A DNA stretch of 64,000 nucleotides from CAZCJU01 sp964562175 (GCA_964562175.1 CAZLRV010000005.1:41855-105854); one strand, 5' to 3'. Numbered from the stretch's first letter, positions 52,883-62,374 are shown. Numbers and translations are program-made. The notes: generated by a model from the letters alone, not told the origin.

Positions 52883-53725
52883 ATGTATAATAGATCTCTT
52901 TGTCTTGCAACGGGTGACCAATTCACGCTTACAATACCGGAGCAGATAGAGCTTTTCGGTCAAGTCGGCTTTGAGGGCTTTTTTACCGCCTATGACGAGA
53001 ATATCGCATCGTACCGTGAGATTGCGGAGCGTGCGGGAATGATATATCAATCCGTACACGCACCTCACAGAAATGCGGCGAGGATGTGGACAGGCGGGGA
53101 AGAGGGTGAGCATGCGGTAGCCGAGCTTATCGGCTGTGCCGAAAAATGCGGTGAGGCAGGTGTCGGAATAATGGTCTGCCACACCTACATAGGCTTCGGA
53201 AAGCATTGTGAAATATCGAATACGGGTATAGATAATTTTCGCCGAGTTGTCGAGTATGCGGCACGGCGCGGAGTTAAGATAGCGTTTGAAAACACGGAGG
53301 GCGAGGAATTTTTAGGTGCGCTTTTGACTGACCTTGCCGAGTATGATAATGTCGGTTATTGCTGGGACAGCGGTCATGAGCAGTGCTATAACTACGGTGT
53401 CGATCTGCTCGGGCTGTACGGAAACAGGCTTATCGCCACACACCTTAATGATAATTGCGGTATCAAGGACAGAACCGGTAAAATAACATGGACGGACGAT
53501 CTGCACCTGTTGCCGTTTGACGGTATCATTGATTGGGATGAGGCGGCAAAAAAGCTTTGTAAATGCTCATATAACGGTATTTTGACCTTTGAGCTTAATA
53601 AAAAGAGTAAGCCCGGCAGACACGAGAATGATAAATACGAGAGAATGAGCGATGAGGAATATGTCACCGAAGCGTACATTCGTGCCTGCCGCTTTGCGAA
53701 GCTTGTCAAAAAGCACGGGGCTTGA
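52883..53725 (+). CDS. Sugar phosphate isomerase/epimerase, TIM-barrel family
   Basis: 280 residues from the ATG at 52883, after CGGAGG; the longer frame covers the promoter. AP-endonuclease-2-type barrel: YQSVHAPH, VGIMVCHTYI, IAFENTEGEEF, GYCWDSGHE, THLNDN and LTFELNK give the metal-binding Glu, His and Asp set. Family members isomerise keto sugars or inositol derivatives. The substrate is unknown. Its stop directly abuts the end of the convergent serine hydrolase gene. Confidence 0.85.
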   Translation: MYNRSLCLATGDQFTLTIPEQIELFGQVGFEGFFTAYDENIASYREIAERAGMIYQSVHAPHRNAARMWTGGEEGEHAVAELIGCAEKCGEAGVGIMVCHTYIGFGKHCEISNTGIDNFRRVVEYAARRGVKIAFENTEGEEFLGALLTDLAEYDNVGYCWDSGHEQCYNYGVDLLGLYGNRLIATHLNDNCGIKDRTGKITWTDDLHLLPFDGIIDWDEAAKKLCKCSYNGILTFELNKKSKPGRHENDKYERMSDEEYVTEAYIRACRFAKLVKKHGA

Positions 53726-55456
53726 TCAAATTACCTCGGTTGCGTGAAAGGTCGGAGAAAGAAAGTTTCGCAGGGTCTTGTCAAGCTCCTTTTCAAGCTT
53801 TGGCGAGATAGTGCGGCGTACACTGTCACTTAGCGAGTCCTCGGCTATCATACGCAACGAGAGGGCGGCAAAATCGTAACCGGGTGTCTCCGAGCATTTT
53901 ACGACAAGCCCGCTTTTGTAAAAGTAAAATCTGAAGCGGCGAGTGTTCGAAAGCTCCAAAAACGCAATGCTTAATTTCAGCACATCGTTTTTGTCCTCGT
54001 CCGTTACCGCCTCGGCGTATACGGATACGTGAAAGCTTTCGTTGCCGAGGACGACGGTTTGGTCTTCGGCACATCCAAAGCCGACCTTAAGCTCACAAAC
54101 TCCTATGTTTTCGGTAAAGCGGATATAAAGATCGCCCTGCTTGCCGACAAAGGAAATTTCGCTTATACCGTCGGAAAAGTTGTTATCTACGGCTTGAACT
54201 ATAGTTGGAAGCACGCTTATTCCGATGCTTTCCTTCTTGTCGGAGATAAATCTTCTGTTGCTTACACGCTTTATGAACTCGGTGTGCGTATCCTTCGAGG
54301 ATGAAAGAAAAGATTCTTCGGGAGAATTCGGCTTGCACAACGTGCATTTGCGTACCGAGGGTGCCGTATCGTTGTCGGGTAAAACGGAGTTGGGAGTGTA
54401 GCTTTTGCCGAAATACTTTTTGATTATCGGATATGCACGGCAACGCTGAAATATATCGCTGTTTGAACCTGTAGTCATCACAAGTATCTTTGTTCTTCTG
54501 AAAATGTGCAGGTTTTGACCGAACATTCCGTTAAACAGTACCTCATCGTGCTTGGGATCGACCCACATCTGGTAGCCGTAATCGTACACGCCCGAAATGT
54601 GCGGTGTCTTTATTTGAACGCTTGTTGCCTTTTTGAGCCATTCACTTGATATTAAGCGTTTTCCCTCCCATACGCCGTCCTGCAGAACAAGCTGACCGAG
54701 CTTCATAATATCCTCGGGGAACATATAAAGTCCCCAACCGCCCTTTTCGATTCCGCACGGGCATTTTTCCCAATAAAACGAATTTATTCCCATCGGCTTA
54801 AAGAGCCTATCGGAAAGAAGTTCCGACAACGATGAGCCGCTTTTTTTGCAAACAGTTGCGGAAAGCATATAGGTGTTCATGCTGTTGTACTCAAAACGCT
54901 TGCCGGGCATGAACTTACGCTTTGAGGAAAGAAACGATTTGACCCAATTGTTGTCTGTTACGGCTCCCGTTTCATTGAACATAACGCCGCTGCTCATTGT
55001 CAAAAGATGATACAGCGTCATATTCTGCGAGGTAAGCGGCGTGGTATATTCGGGGAATATATCGCAAAGCCGCTCGTCCTCTCCGAGCAGACCGTCGTCA
55101 TATAAAAGACCGACGGCAAGACAGGTGACGGACTTGCAAAGCGAGTGAGTTACGTGCAAAACGTCGCACTTGTTGGGAAAGAACTCGCCGGCGGATATAA
55201 GCACTCCCCGTCTTGCTATGCTCACGCTCTGTAGATCGAGCGACGGCTCGGAGCATAACGCATTATAAAATCGGCTGATATGCTCGCTTGATATGCCAAC
55301 CTCCTCCGGCGCACCTCGCCGCAAGCCGACTCCGTCGTATTGCAGAGGAAAGGGCTGCCGTTCGTCCTCTCGGTCTACCATGGGTATAACGGCGGATCTT
55401 CTCAATATAAGCGAATAAAGCAGTTTCAGTGCATTGGTGTGATTTACGATATCCAT
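53726..55456 (-). CDS. Serine hydrolase of the beta-lactamase/class C family
   Basis: 576 residues from the ATG at 55456 (GGAGG five bases upstream; a GTG four codons earlier is possible). The catalytic S105-x-x-K108 lies in THSLCKSV, the tyrosine motif in YNSMNTYML, and the family block LYHLLTMSSGVMFNE follows. No signal peptide is visible, so the location is unclear; cytoplasmic esterase or peptidase activity is possible. The last ~200 residues form an extra beta-rich region unrelated to the catalytic domain. Not evidence of antibiotic resistance. Confidence 0.8.
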   Translation of the reverse strand: MDIVNHTNALKLLYSLILRRSAVIPMVDREDERQPFPLQYDGVGLRRGAPEEVGISSEHISRFYNALCSEPSLDLQSVSIARRGVLISAGEFFPNKCDVLHVTHSLCKSVTCLAVGLLYDDGLLGEDERLCDIFPEYTTPLTSQNMTLYHLLTMSSGVMFNETGAVTDNNWVKSFLSSKRKFMPGKRFEYNSMNTYMLSATVCKKSGSSLSELLSDRLFKPMGINSFYWEKCPCGIEKGGWGLYMFPEDIMKLGQLVLQDGVWEGKRLISSEWLKKATSVQIKTPHISGVYDYGYQMWVDPKHDEVLFNGMFGQNLHIFRRTKILVMTTGSNSDIFQRCRAYPIIKKYFGKSYTPNSVLPDNDTAPSVRKCTLCKPNSPEESFLSSSKDTHTEFIKRVSNRRFISDKKESIGISVLPTIVQAVDNNFSDGISEISFVGKQGDLYIRFTENIGVCELKVGFGCAEDQTVVLGNESFHVSVYAEAVTDEDKNDVLKLSIAFLELSNTRRFRFYFYKSGLVVKCSETPGYDFAALSLRMIAEDSLSDSVRRTISPKLEKELDKTLRNFLSPTFHATEVI

Positions 55457-55542
55457 AATATCCTCCACTTCGGTTTACATTAGGTAGAAAAAAGTTTTCC
55501 CACACCCTTAATTATATACAAATATTTTTTCCATGTCAAGTA

Positions 55543-55571
55543 TTGACAGAGAACAATTCTTAATATATAAT
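55543..55571 (+). promoter_or_regulatory. Consensus sigma-A promoter of the lipid-kinase operon
   Basis: TTGACA, 17 bases, TATAAT: both perfect, 45 bases before the ATG at 55617. It drives the four-gene unit to 59747. Confidence 0.87.
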
Positions 55572-55616
55572 AAACTATGGCAGACAATTATTTGCAACAA
55601 ACGGAGGTAGTCATAT

Positions 55617-56549
55617 ATGAGTCAAGAATATATGCTTTCGGGTAAAAAAGCTTTGCTTATCGTCAATCCCAAGGCGGGCAGACTTATATCACAGCAAAAA
55701 GCCGACAAGATAATATCACAGCTCGATTTCGTCGGCTGTAAAACGGAGCTTTGCTTTACCGAGTATTCAAAGCACGCAACAAAGCTGATAGAGGAAAATC
55801 ACGGCAAATACGATGTGTTTGTTTGTTGTGGCGGCGACGGCACGCTTAACGAAACGGTGTCGGGCGTTATGCGTTACGCAAAAGGCTCGCCTATCGGATA
55901 TTTTCCGTCCGGCACGACTAACGATTTTGCCAAGACGCTCGGTCTTTCGAGGTCTGTCGAGAAGAATTCCGAATTTATGAAAAACGGCTTGCTTAATTCG
56001 TTCGATGTCGGATATCTCAAACAGCAGGATATGTATTTTACTTATATTGCATCGTTCGGTGCATTCAGTGCCGTATCTTATGCGACAAAGCAGGATATGA
56101 AAAATATATTCGGTCACGCCGCTTATATATTCGACGGTATCAAAAGCATAAAGGATATACGGGCGTACAGGGCGAGCGTTCAGGCGGACGGGCAGAGGAT
56201 AGATGGCGATTTTATATTCGGCTCGGTAACAAATACCCTGTCGGTCGGCGGTGTTATGAACTTCAGAAAAGATGACGTTTGCTTAAACGACGGCAAATTC
56301 GAGCTGATGCTCGTTCGTACACCGTCAAGTATGCAGCAGTTCGGCGAAATATGCGTTTCTCTGATAAACAAGAAATTCGATGAGAAAAATGTTATCTTTT
56401 TGCACGCAAGCAACATAACCTTCGACTTTGACACACCGGTCGCTTTTACCGCCGACGGTGAATTTGCCGCAGAGCATACGGTGCTTGATATATCGAATAT
56501 TCAAAACGGCATGAATGTATTTTCTCCGCAGAGGCATAAGGATAAATAA
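55617..56549 (+). CDS. Diacylglycerol kinase family lipid kinase
   Basis: 310 residues. The DAGK catalytic motif is complete: LLIVNPKAG, CCGGDGTLNE and GYFPSGTTNDFAK. Related to DgkB/YegS, it phosphorylates diacylglycerol or another lipid, recycling lipid left by lipoteichoic-type polymers. CGGAGG stands before the ATG. The next gene begins 2 bases after the stop. Confidence 0.9.
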   Translation: MSQEYMLSGKKALLIVNPKAGRLISQQKADKIISQLDFVGCKTELCFTEYSKHATKLIEENHGKYDVFVCCGGDGTLNETVSGVMRYAKGSPIGYFPSGTTNDFAKTLGLSRSVEKNSEFMKNGLLNSFDVGYLKQQDMYFTYIASFGAFSAVSYATKQDMKNIFGHAAYIFDGIKSIKDIRAYRASVQADGQRIDGDFIFGSVTNTLSVGGVMNFRKDDVCLNDGKFELMLVRTPSSMQQFGEICVSLINKKFDEKNVIFLHASNITFDFDTPVAFTADGEFAAEHTVLDISNIQNGMNVFSPQRHKDK

Positions 56550-56551
56550 TA

Positions 56552-57910
56552 ATGTACAAAAAAATAATATTTCCGCTTTTGGCGTGCTTGCTTTTGACTC
56601 TGCCGATCTTCGCTCTGAGCGAAAACGAGGAGCTTAACGAGGTAAAAAAACGGATCGAGAACGGCAAATATTCCATAAGCATGATGGAGGCAAACACTCA
56701 CAACGAAACGGTGAGCTTGCTCAAAACAAGGCTTGAGGAGTATCTGTCCCCGCAAACGGTCATATCCGATGTTGTATTGACGGAATTTTCGCCCGCATCG
56801 AGCCTTGAGGAGGACGTTTACGGAAGCTTTAGATTTATAGCCTATTTAAGATGCGGCAAATACAGAGCAACAACGAAGGAGATATCGGGCAAAATAGATA
56901 CCTCTCGTGTCGAGTTGTCTGTTTCTTCGGGTAAAAACGATGTAACGCTCGGTCAAAATGTCGTGCTTTACGCAAAAACGGTCGGCATAAAAAACGGTGA
57001 ATTTGCCTGGTACAGAGCATCGAGCGAAAACGGTGTCGGTACGCTTATAGAAGGGCAGGGCGAACAGACTTATACAGTGCCGAGTGATGAGGTGTATTCC
57101 GCATATTACTATTGCGTTTGCAAAAACATAAGAAGCAACAGCGTGCGAATATCGGTTTCCGCACCGTATGTGGCAGTGGGAGATATAATACTTGAGGTGA
57201 CGGAAATGCGAGTCGGGCAGAGCTTCGCCCCGACATATACGGTTTTGCCCGACAACGCAACGGATAAGACCGTGCAATGGACGCTCTACGCCAAAAACGG
57301 CGAGGCTGTATTGACAAACGGCGTATTGTATGCCAAAAAGACGGGTAAGGCGGAGCTGACGGCAAAAATCGAATCTTCTCTTGACGCATCCCATACATTT
57401 ACAAAGACCTTTCAAATAACGATACTTGAAAAAGAAAAGGAACCCGAAATCAAATCTCACGGTGTAGATGCATCCGTGCTTAAAAACGTGGACGGTATGA
57501 CCGTTATGGGAATTGCACCGGAGATGTGCGTTGTTCGTCCGTTGCTTGAGGACGAGGCAAAGAAGCTTGTCCGCTCATACGGAATCGATCTTAAGTCTTA
57601 CGATGTTTTGACCTCGTTTTATGTTGAGGGGGAGCAAAACGCCGATTCGTTCAGAATAAGACTTGATGACGGCAAAAGTGCCGTGCTTGCACTGTATAAG
57701 GACGGCGAGGGCAAGCTTCAAAGCAAACAGCTCGAACAAAACGAGCTGTGCGTTCTGCCGTCATGCAGTACGGTGGTGTTGCTCGGCGTATCGACATATG
57801 ACGCACAAGCCCTGCTTCTGTTGTTGCCCGTGTTGGTGTTTCCTCCGCTTGTGGCATATTTTATGGCAAAGCTGAACGGTAAAAGAAAAAGAGGGAGAAA
57901 AACAAAATGA
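56552..57910 (+). CDS. Ig-like domain membrane-anchored surface protein
   Basis: 452 residues, not recognised as a whole. A signal peptide (LLACLLLTLPIFALS) is followed by a charged helical stretch. Two Ig-like regions come next: about 130-215 (WYRASSENGVGTLIEGQGEQ, a classic Ig-type loop) and about 216-305, a Big_2-type domain (YTVLPDNATDKTVQWTL, then GVLYAKKTGKAELTAKI). A transmembrane helix lies near residues 415-440 with a basic tail KRKRGRKTK. It sits between a lipid kinase and an AI-2E transporter gene, overlapping the latter by 4 bases. Function unknown. Confidence 0.65.
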   Translation: MYKKIIFPLLACLLLTLPIFALSENEELNEVKKRIENGKYSISMMEANTHNETVSLLKTRLEEYLSPQTVISDVVLTEFSPASSLEEDVYGSFRFIAYLRCGKYRATTKEISGKIDTSRVELSVSSGKNDVTLGQNVVLYAKTVGIKNGEFAWYRASSENGVGTLIEGQGEQTYTVPSDEVYSAYYYCVCKNIRSNSVRISVSAPYVAVGDIILEVTEMRVGQSFAPTYTVLPDNATDKTVQWTLYAKNGEAVLTNGVLYAKKTGKAELTAKIESSLDASHTFTKTFQITILEKEKEPEIKSHGVDASVLKNVDGMTVMGIAPEMCVVRPLLEDEAKKLVRSYGIDLKSYDVLTSFYVEGEQNADSFRIRLDDGKSAVLALYKDGEGKLQSKQLEQNELCVLPSCSTVVLLGVSTYDAQALLLLLPVLVFPPLVAYFMAKLNGKRKRGRKTK

Positions 57911-59070
57911 TTATCAAATGGAAGAACTGTCTTAGGGTCGGTATAAGTATATTTTGCGTTTTCCTCTGTAAAAGCTATTGGGGAGAGGTCGCACGGCTTT
58001 TCTCGTCCGTGATCTCTGCGGCGTTTCCGCTGTTTTTGGGCTGTATCATAGCATATGTGCTTAATATACTTATGGAGTTTTATGAGCGGCTGTATTTCCC
58101 GAAATCAAGCAAGAAAATAGTAATGTCAAGCAGACGATGCGTTTGTATCGTTGCGGCATTTCTTACCTTGGGACTTATTATAGCACTCGTTGTCGGCATA
58201 CTCGTTCCACAGCTTACCTCCTGTGTAAAACTGATAATATCGGCATTTCCCGCGGCAATGGATAAGGTCGTTGAAATAATAGATAAATATGATATATTTT
58301 CGGATGAAATGATAGCTCGTTTTGCCGCCGTCGATTGGGAATCCAAAATAGCCGAGATAGTCAATATGGTAACGACCGGTATCGGAAACGTAATGAATTT
58401 AGTCCTCAAAACGCTTCTATCCGTGTTTTCGGGACTTATGACCGTATTTTTGGCTGTTATTTTCGCTATATACCTTCTTGCTCAAAAGGAAACACTGAGA
58501 CGGCAGAGCAGTAAGCTTATAAAATATTATCTTCATGAAAAGCTTCACGGTAAGCTTATGTATGTACTCGGAATACTTAACGAGTGCTTTAGAAAATATA
58601 TCGTCGGTCAATGTGTTGAGGCGGTCATACTTGCGCTTTTGTGCTTTGCGGGTATGCTTTTGCTGAATCTGCCATACGCCGCAATGATAAGCGTGCTTAT
58701 GGGCTTTACCGCACTTATTCCGATAGCCGGTGCGTATATCGGTGCAGGAGTGGGCGCATTTATGATAGTTATGGTCTCACCCGTAAAAGCATTGATATTC
58801 TTGATATTTATCGTATTATTGCAACAGCTTGAGGGCAATATAATATATCCGAGGGTAGTGGGCAATTCGCTCGGCTTGCCCGCAATATGGGTGCTTGCCG
58901 CAGTTACGGTAGGCGGCGGAATAATGGGAGTTGTCGGTATGCTTTTCGGTGTACCTGTAGCGGCGACTATATACCGCCTTGTGCAAAACGATATACACGC
59001 AAAGGAAAAGGGTGCGGTAAAAAGTCGTCTGAAATTTCTTATACATGACGAAGGGAACGAAGAAAAATGA
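57907..59070 (+). CDS. AI-2E family transporter
   Basis: 387 residues with about eight helices in the AI-2E (TqsA/PerM) layout: FPLFLGCIIAYVLNILME near the N-terminus and GFTALIPIAGAYIGAG with PRVVGNSLGLPAIWVL in the second half. Members range from autoinducer exporters to sodium/proton antiporters; the substrate is unknown. Overlaps both neighbours by four bases (ATGA), so it is tightly co-translated. Confidence 0.87.
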   Translation: MIIKWKNCLRVGISIFCVFLCKSYWGEVARLFSSVISAAFPLFLGCIIAYVLNILMEFYERLYFPKSSKKIVMSSRRCVCIVAAFLTLGLIIALVVGILVPQLTSCVKLIISAFPAAMDKVVEIIDKYDIFSDEMIARFAAVDWESKIAEIVNMVTTGIGNVMNLVLKTLLSVFSGLMTVFLAVIFAIYLLAQKETLRRQSSKLIKYYLHEKLHGKLMYVLGILNECFRKYIVGQCVEAVILALLCFAGMLLLNLPYAAMISVLMGFTALIPIAGAYIGAGVGAFMIVMVSPVKALIFLIFIVLLQQLEGNIIYPRVVGNSLGLPAIWVLAAVTVGGGIMGVVGMLFGVPVAATIYRLVQNDIHAKEKGAVKSRLKFLIHDEGNEEK

Positions 59071-59747
59071 GTGAAAACCAAGAAAAGACACTGCGAGACG
59101 AGGTCAAAGAGTTTTTGCAAAGCGACGATTTTGTCAAGGACTCCATACAAGTGCTTTCAAATTACAGAAAGCTCATGGCATATTATCGATGCGCCATAAT
59201 GGAGATAGAAACAAAGCTTAATGTCCTCAATGAAGAATTTTCTCTCATATATGACAGAAACCCGATAAGCACGATAAGAAGCAGGCTTAAAACACCGATA
59301 AGCATAAAAGAAAAGCTTGAGCGAAAGGGTCTGCCGCTCAGTGTGGGAGAAATAGAGAAAAGCATTCACGATGTTGCCGGCGTTCGTGTCGTATGCTCCT
59401 TTCCCGAGGACGTATACACGATAGCGGATGCATTGCTAAGACAGGACGATATAGAGCTTATAACAAAAAAGGATTACATAAAGCACCCAAAGGAAAACGG
59501 CTACAGAAGCCTGCATCTCATCGTCACCGTGCCGATATTTTTGGCTCACGAAAAAAGGTTGATGAAAGTAGAGGTACAGCTGAGAACGATAGCCATGGAC
59601 TTTTGGGCAAGCCTTGAGCATCAACTGAAATACAAAAAGGATGTCGAATTTACACCTGAAATGGCAAAAGAACTAAAATACTGTGCGGAGCTAAGCTCGG
59701 AGCTTGACGGGCGAATGGACTCACTTCGGGCAAAAGTACAAAAATAA
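59067..59747 (+). CDS. relQ: Small alarmone synthetase (RelQ-like GTP pyrophosphokinase)
   Basis: 226 residues. RelA/SpoT synthetase fold without hydrolase or ACT domains: IKEKLERKGLPLS, VAGVRVVCSF, GYRSLHLIV and VEVQLRTIAMDFWASLEHQLKYK. It makes (p)ppGpp or pGpp from GTP/GDP and ATP. Last gene of the operon starting at 55617; no terminator is obvious. Confidence 0.92.
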   Translation: MSENQEKTLRDEVKEFLQSDDFVKDSIQVLSNYRKLMAYYRCAIMEIETKLNVLNEEFSLIYDRNPISTIRSRLKTPISIKEKLERKGLPLSVGEIEKSIHDVAGVRVVCSFPEDVYTIADALLRQDDIELITKKDYIKHPKENGYRSLHLIVTVPIFLAHEKRLMKVEVQLRTIAMDFWASLEHQLKYKKDVEFTPEMAKELKYCAELSSELDGRMDSLRAKVQK

Positions 59748-60204
59748 AAGCTATGGCAAACGGCATTCACGATCAGTCGTATAATTATAACAATCGAATA
59801 AGCTGTTCTAACGGCAAACACCACAGAAGAAATGCTCAGGGTGAATAAGAAAGTATTTTAGAAAATAAGGGTGTTTAGAAAAAAATCCTTTCACTTGTTT
59901 GAACCGGGAAAGCGTTTCCGGGGTATTTTTCAAAAATTCTTCACATATATTTGGAATTCACTACCCGAAATGACACCCTGTTTTGAAAAATCTCTTTCAC
60001 TTGTTTGAACTGGGCGAGTGTGAATGGACACCTAAATTTCAAAAAATACTTCAAATAACAAAAAACGGACTTCCGAAAAATCCCGAAATCCGTAATTGAA
60101 AATATATTCTGTTTTATCTTAGCGAGCAGACCTTTTGTGCCCCACTTTTGCAAAACGGTACTCTTATCAGGGAAATCCCCTGAAACCATATTGTCAGTAA
60201 AATC
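59748..60204. other. Gene-poor junction between core chromosome and R-M island
   Basis: About 460 bases with no supported gene. It contains a pair of imperfect direct repeats (59888-60010, listed separately), an imperfect hairpin around 60064-60092, a short inverted repeat TCAGGG/CCCTGA at 60167-60183 and rising AT content. It is the probable edge of the acquired segment. No recombinase gene is present. Confidence 0.5.
59888..60010. repeat. Imperfect direct repeats 106 bases apart
   Basis: CTTTCACTTGTTTGAAC occurs at 59888-59904 and 59994-60010. Similarity extends on both sides (GAAAAATC before; TTTCAAAAA and CTTCA-ATA after), so each unit is perhaps 60-70 bases. Function unknown; possible repeat-element remnants or an insertion-site scar. 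Confidence 0.6.
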
Positions 60205-60258
60205 TTGACTTCTTACTACAAAAATGATATCATTATACCACGATTGAATGATACCATT
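60205..60258 (+). promoter_or_regulatory. R-M island promoter with two palindromic operator-like boxes
   Basis: TTGACT, 17 bases, TATCAT. A perfect palindrome AATGATATCATT (60223-60234) covers the -10, and a near copy AATGATACCATT (60247-60258) lies 24 bases on. The regulator gene starts 15 bases later. Confidence 0.65.
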
Positions 60259-60273
60259 TAGGAGGTGCTATCT

Positions 60274-60462
60274 TTGGTTAAAGAGAATAAATCTACTCGA
60301 ACCAGACAAGTCCAATTTAGAATGGACCCTGATAAAGTAAAGCGTTTACTTGCAGCCATTGCTTATGATGACAATATGCATAGTATGGCAGATTTGTTTA
60401 ACAAAGCGGCTGATGAATACTTAAAGAAGCAGGAAAAAAACGGAGGAAATGACAATGGCTAA
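60274..60462 (+). CDS. Ribbon-helix-helix regulator of the R-M operon
   Basis: 62 residues from a TTG at 60274, eight bases after GGAGG; a GTG at 60265 overlaps that site. The ribbon strand TRTRQVQFRMDPDKVKRLL and the two helices (AAIAYDDNMHSMADLFNKAADEYL) fit the CopG/Arc fold. Such dimers bind short palindromes, and two are present in its own promoter. It overlaps the methylase gene by 8 bases. Likely an autorepressor that limits the modification enzymes. Confidence 0.7.
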   Translation: MVKENKSTRTRQVQFRMDPDKVKRLLAAIAYDDNMHSMADLFNKAADEYLKKQEKNGGNDNG

Positions 60463-62374
60463 AAAAGAAGTAAAAACTGATTTATGGGTTTATGACCTGT
60501 TAAAGCAGGCTGAAATACAATTAGATGCACAAGGCAGCAGTATAAAAGAAATAGATGAAGCGTTAAAAACTGCTTCAAAGAAAGGGACGGGAAACGTTGG
60601 CTTTCCTGAATATGTTGGTACCGTTAAAGATTATCTTTTAGTCATCGAAGATAAAGCGTCTTTAAGTAAACATATTAAATTGGACAATAAGAACTGCATT
60701 AGTATTGAAGTTAACGCTGTGCGTGATTATGCAGTAAATGGAGCGTTGTTTTACGCAAAACATCTTGCAAAAAATACTACTTATAAGAAAATCATTGCCT
60801 TTGGTGTATCTGGAGATGAACGAAAACACAAGATTTCTCCGATATATGTAGATGAAACAGAATTTTACAGAGAACTTCCAGAAGTGCAATCATTCATTTC
60901 TTTCAATGAAGATAATATTGATGAATATTACACAAGAGAGGTACTCAAAGAAGATACGGACACAGAAAAGGAAACGGCTGAAATCCTGAAAGACGCTGCT
61001 GTGCTGCACGAAGATTTGAGAAATTATGGAAATCTTCTTGATACCGAAAAGCCATTGATTGTATCAGGAATTATGCTTGCACTTCGTGAAGCAGAATTTA
61101 AGAATTTTTCGATTAGCGATTTAACAGGCGATAATATAAAAACGGATGGTCAGAAAATATATGATGCAATAGATGCTAATTTGAAAAGAGCAAATGTATC
61201 TCCTGCGGTAAAGAAAGATAAAATTTTAGGACAGTTTGCTTTTATCAAAGATACAGTAAAACTGAATGAAGTTGATGAGAAACTGAACAAAACACCTCTT
61301 AAACACTTCGCAGAATTTTTATATAGCAAAATATATCGTTCTATTCGTTTCTCTAAATCAGCAGAAGATTATATCGGTCGCTTTTATGGCGAATTTATGA
61401 GTTATTCGGGCGGAGATGGACAGACACTCGGTATTATTCTTACACCTAAACATATAACTCAGTTATTCTGTGATTTGCTTGACTTGAAGCCTGATGATGT
61501 TGTCTTTGACCCTTGTTGCGGAACTGCGGGATTTTTAATAGCCGCTATGCACAATATGCTAAAAAAGGCAGATAATGATGTTCAAAGAAAAAGTATCAGA
61601 CAAAACCAGTTGCACGGAATAGAATTGCGTCCGAATATGTTTACGATTGCAACTACAAATATGATTTTGCGTGGTGATGGAAAGAGTAATCTTATAAATG
61701 ATGATTTCTTGAAACAAGACCCGAACAAATTACAGTTGAAACAAGCAACGGTTGGAATGATGAACCCACCGTATTCTCAAGGGTCAAAGCAGAATACTGA
61801 TTTGTACGAGATAGCATTTACGGAGCATTTGCTTAATTCGTTGTCTGTCGGTGCGAGATGTGCGGTCATTGTTCCACAATCAACAATGACAGGAAAATCA
61901 AAAGAAGAAGCCACGATTAAAGAGAATATTCTTAAAAAACATACCTTAGAGGGCGTTATTACTTTGAATAAGGACACTTTTTACGGAGTGGGAACAATGC
62001 CTTGTATTGCCGTATTTACAGCAGGCGAAACACACCCGACTGACAAAGTATGTAAATTTATCAACTTTGAAGATGATGGTTATAAGGTTGCTCCTCACAT
62101 TGGTTTGTTGGAAACTGAGTCAGCAAAAGACAAGAAACAGCATTTGCTCGATGTATGGTTTGACCGAATTGATAGTGAAACAAAATTCTGTGTTAAAACA
62201 ACTGTTGAAGCAGATGATGAGTGGTTGCATAGTTTTTACTATTTCAATGATGAAATTCCAACAGAAGCGGATTTTGAGAAAGCAATTGGCGATTATCTGA
62301 GTTTTGAATTTTCAATGGTAATGCAAAACAGAGAATACTTATTTGCAGGGGGTGATACAAATGAAGTTGAGTGA
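60455..62374 (+). CDS. hsdM: N6-adenine DNA methylase with N-terminal nuclease-like domain
   Basis: 639 residues from the ATG at 60455 (GGAGG eight bases upstream; an ATG two codons earlier is too close). Methylase motif I is FDPCCGTAGF (about 350-360) and motif IV is MNPPYSQG (about 436-443); target adenine N6. The first ~150 residues resemble the N-terminus of restriction subunits: VGFPEYVGTVKDYLLVIEDK gives Glu52, Asp59 and E65-x-K67, a PD-(D/E)xK-like site. Fused nuclease-methylase chains of this size with a separate specificity subunit are known from BcgI-type enzymes. No separate hsdR is in the window. Codon use is AT-rich compared with the genes before 59.8 kb. Confidence 0.8.
   Translation: MAKKEVKTDLWVYDLLKQAEIQLDAQGSSIKEIDEALKTASKKGTGNVGFPEYVGTVKDYLLVIEDKASLSKHIKLDNKNCISIEVNAVRDYAVNGALFYAKHLAKNTTYKKIIAFGVSGDERKHKISPIYVDETEFYRELPEVQSFISFNEDNIDEYYTREVLKEDTDTEKETAEILKDAAVLHEDLRNYGNLLDTEKPLIVSGIMLALREAEFKNFSISDLTGDNIKTDGQKIYDAIDANLKRANVSPAVKKDKILGQFAFIKDTVKLNEVDEKLNKTPLKHFAEFLYSKIYRSIRFSKSAEDYIGRFYGEFMSYSGGDGQTLGIILTPKHITQLFCDLLDLKPDDVVFDPCCGTAGFLIAAMHNMLKKADNDVQRKSIRQNQLHGIELRPNMFTIATTNMILRGDGKSNLINDDFLKQDPNKLQLKQATVGMMNPPYSQGSKQNTDLYEIAFTEHLLNSLSVGARCAVIVPQSTMTGKSKEEATIKENILKKHTLEGVITLNKDTFYGVGTMPCIAVFTAGETHPTDKVCKFINFEDDGYKVAPHIGLLETESAKDKKQHLLDVWFDRIDSETKFCVKTTVEADDEWLHSFYYFNDEIPTEADFEKAIGDYLSFEFSMVMQNREYLFAGGDTNEVE

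Noticed and set aside
53726..55456. Serine hydrolase as an antibiotic-resistance beta-lactamase
   Set aside because: No signal peptide, and the sequence fits the broad class C/esterase family; resistance cannot be claimed.
59941..60189. 82-codon minus-strand frame in the island junction
   Set aside because: It spans the repeat and hairpin region, has no ribosome-binding site and no recognisable domain; kept as non-coding.
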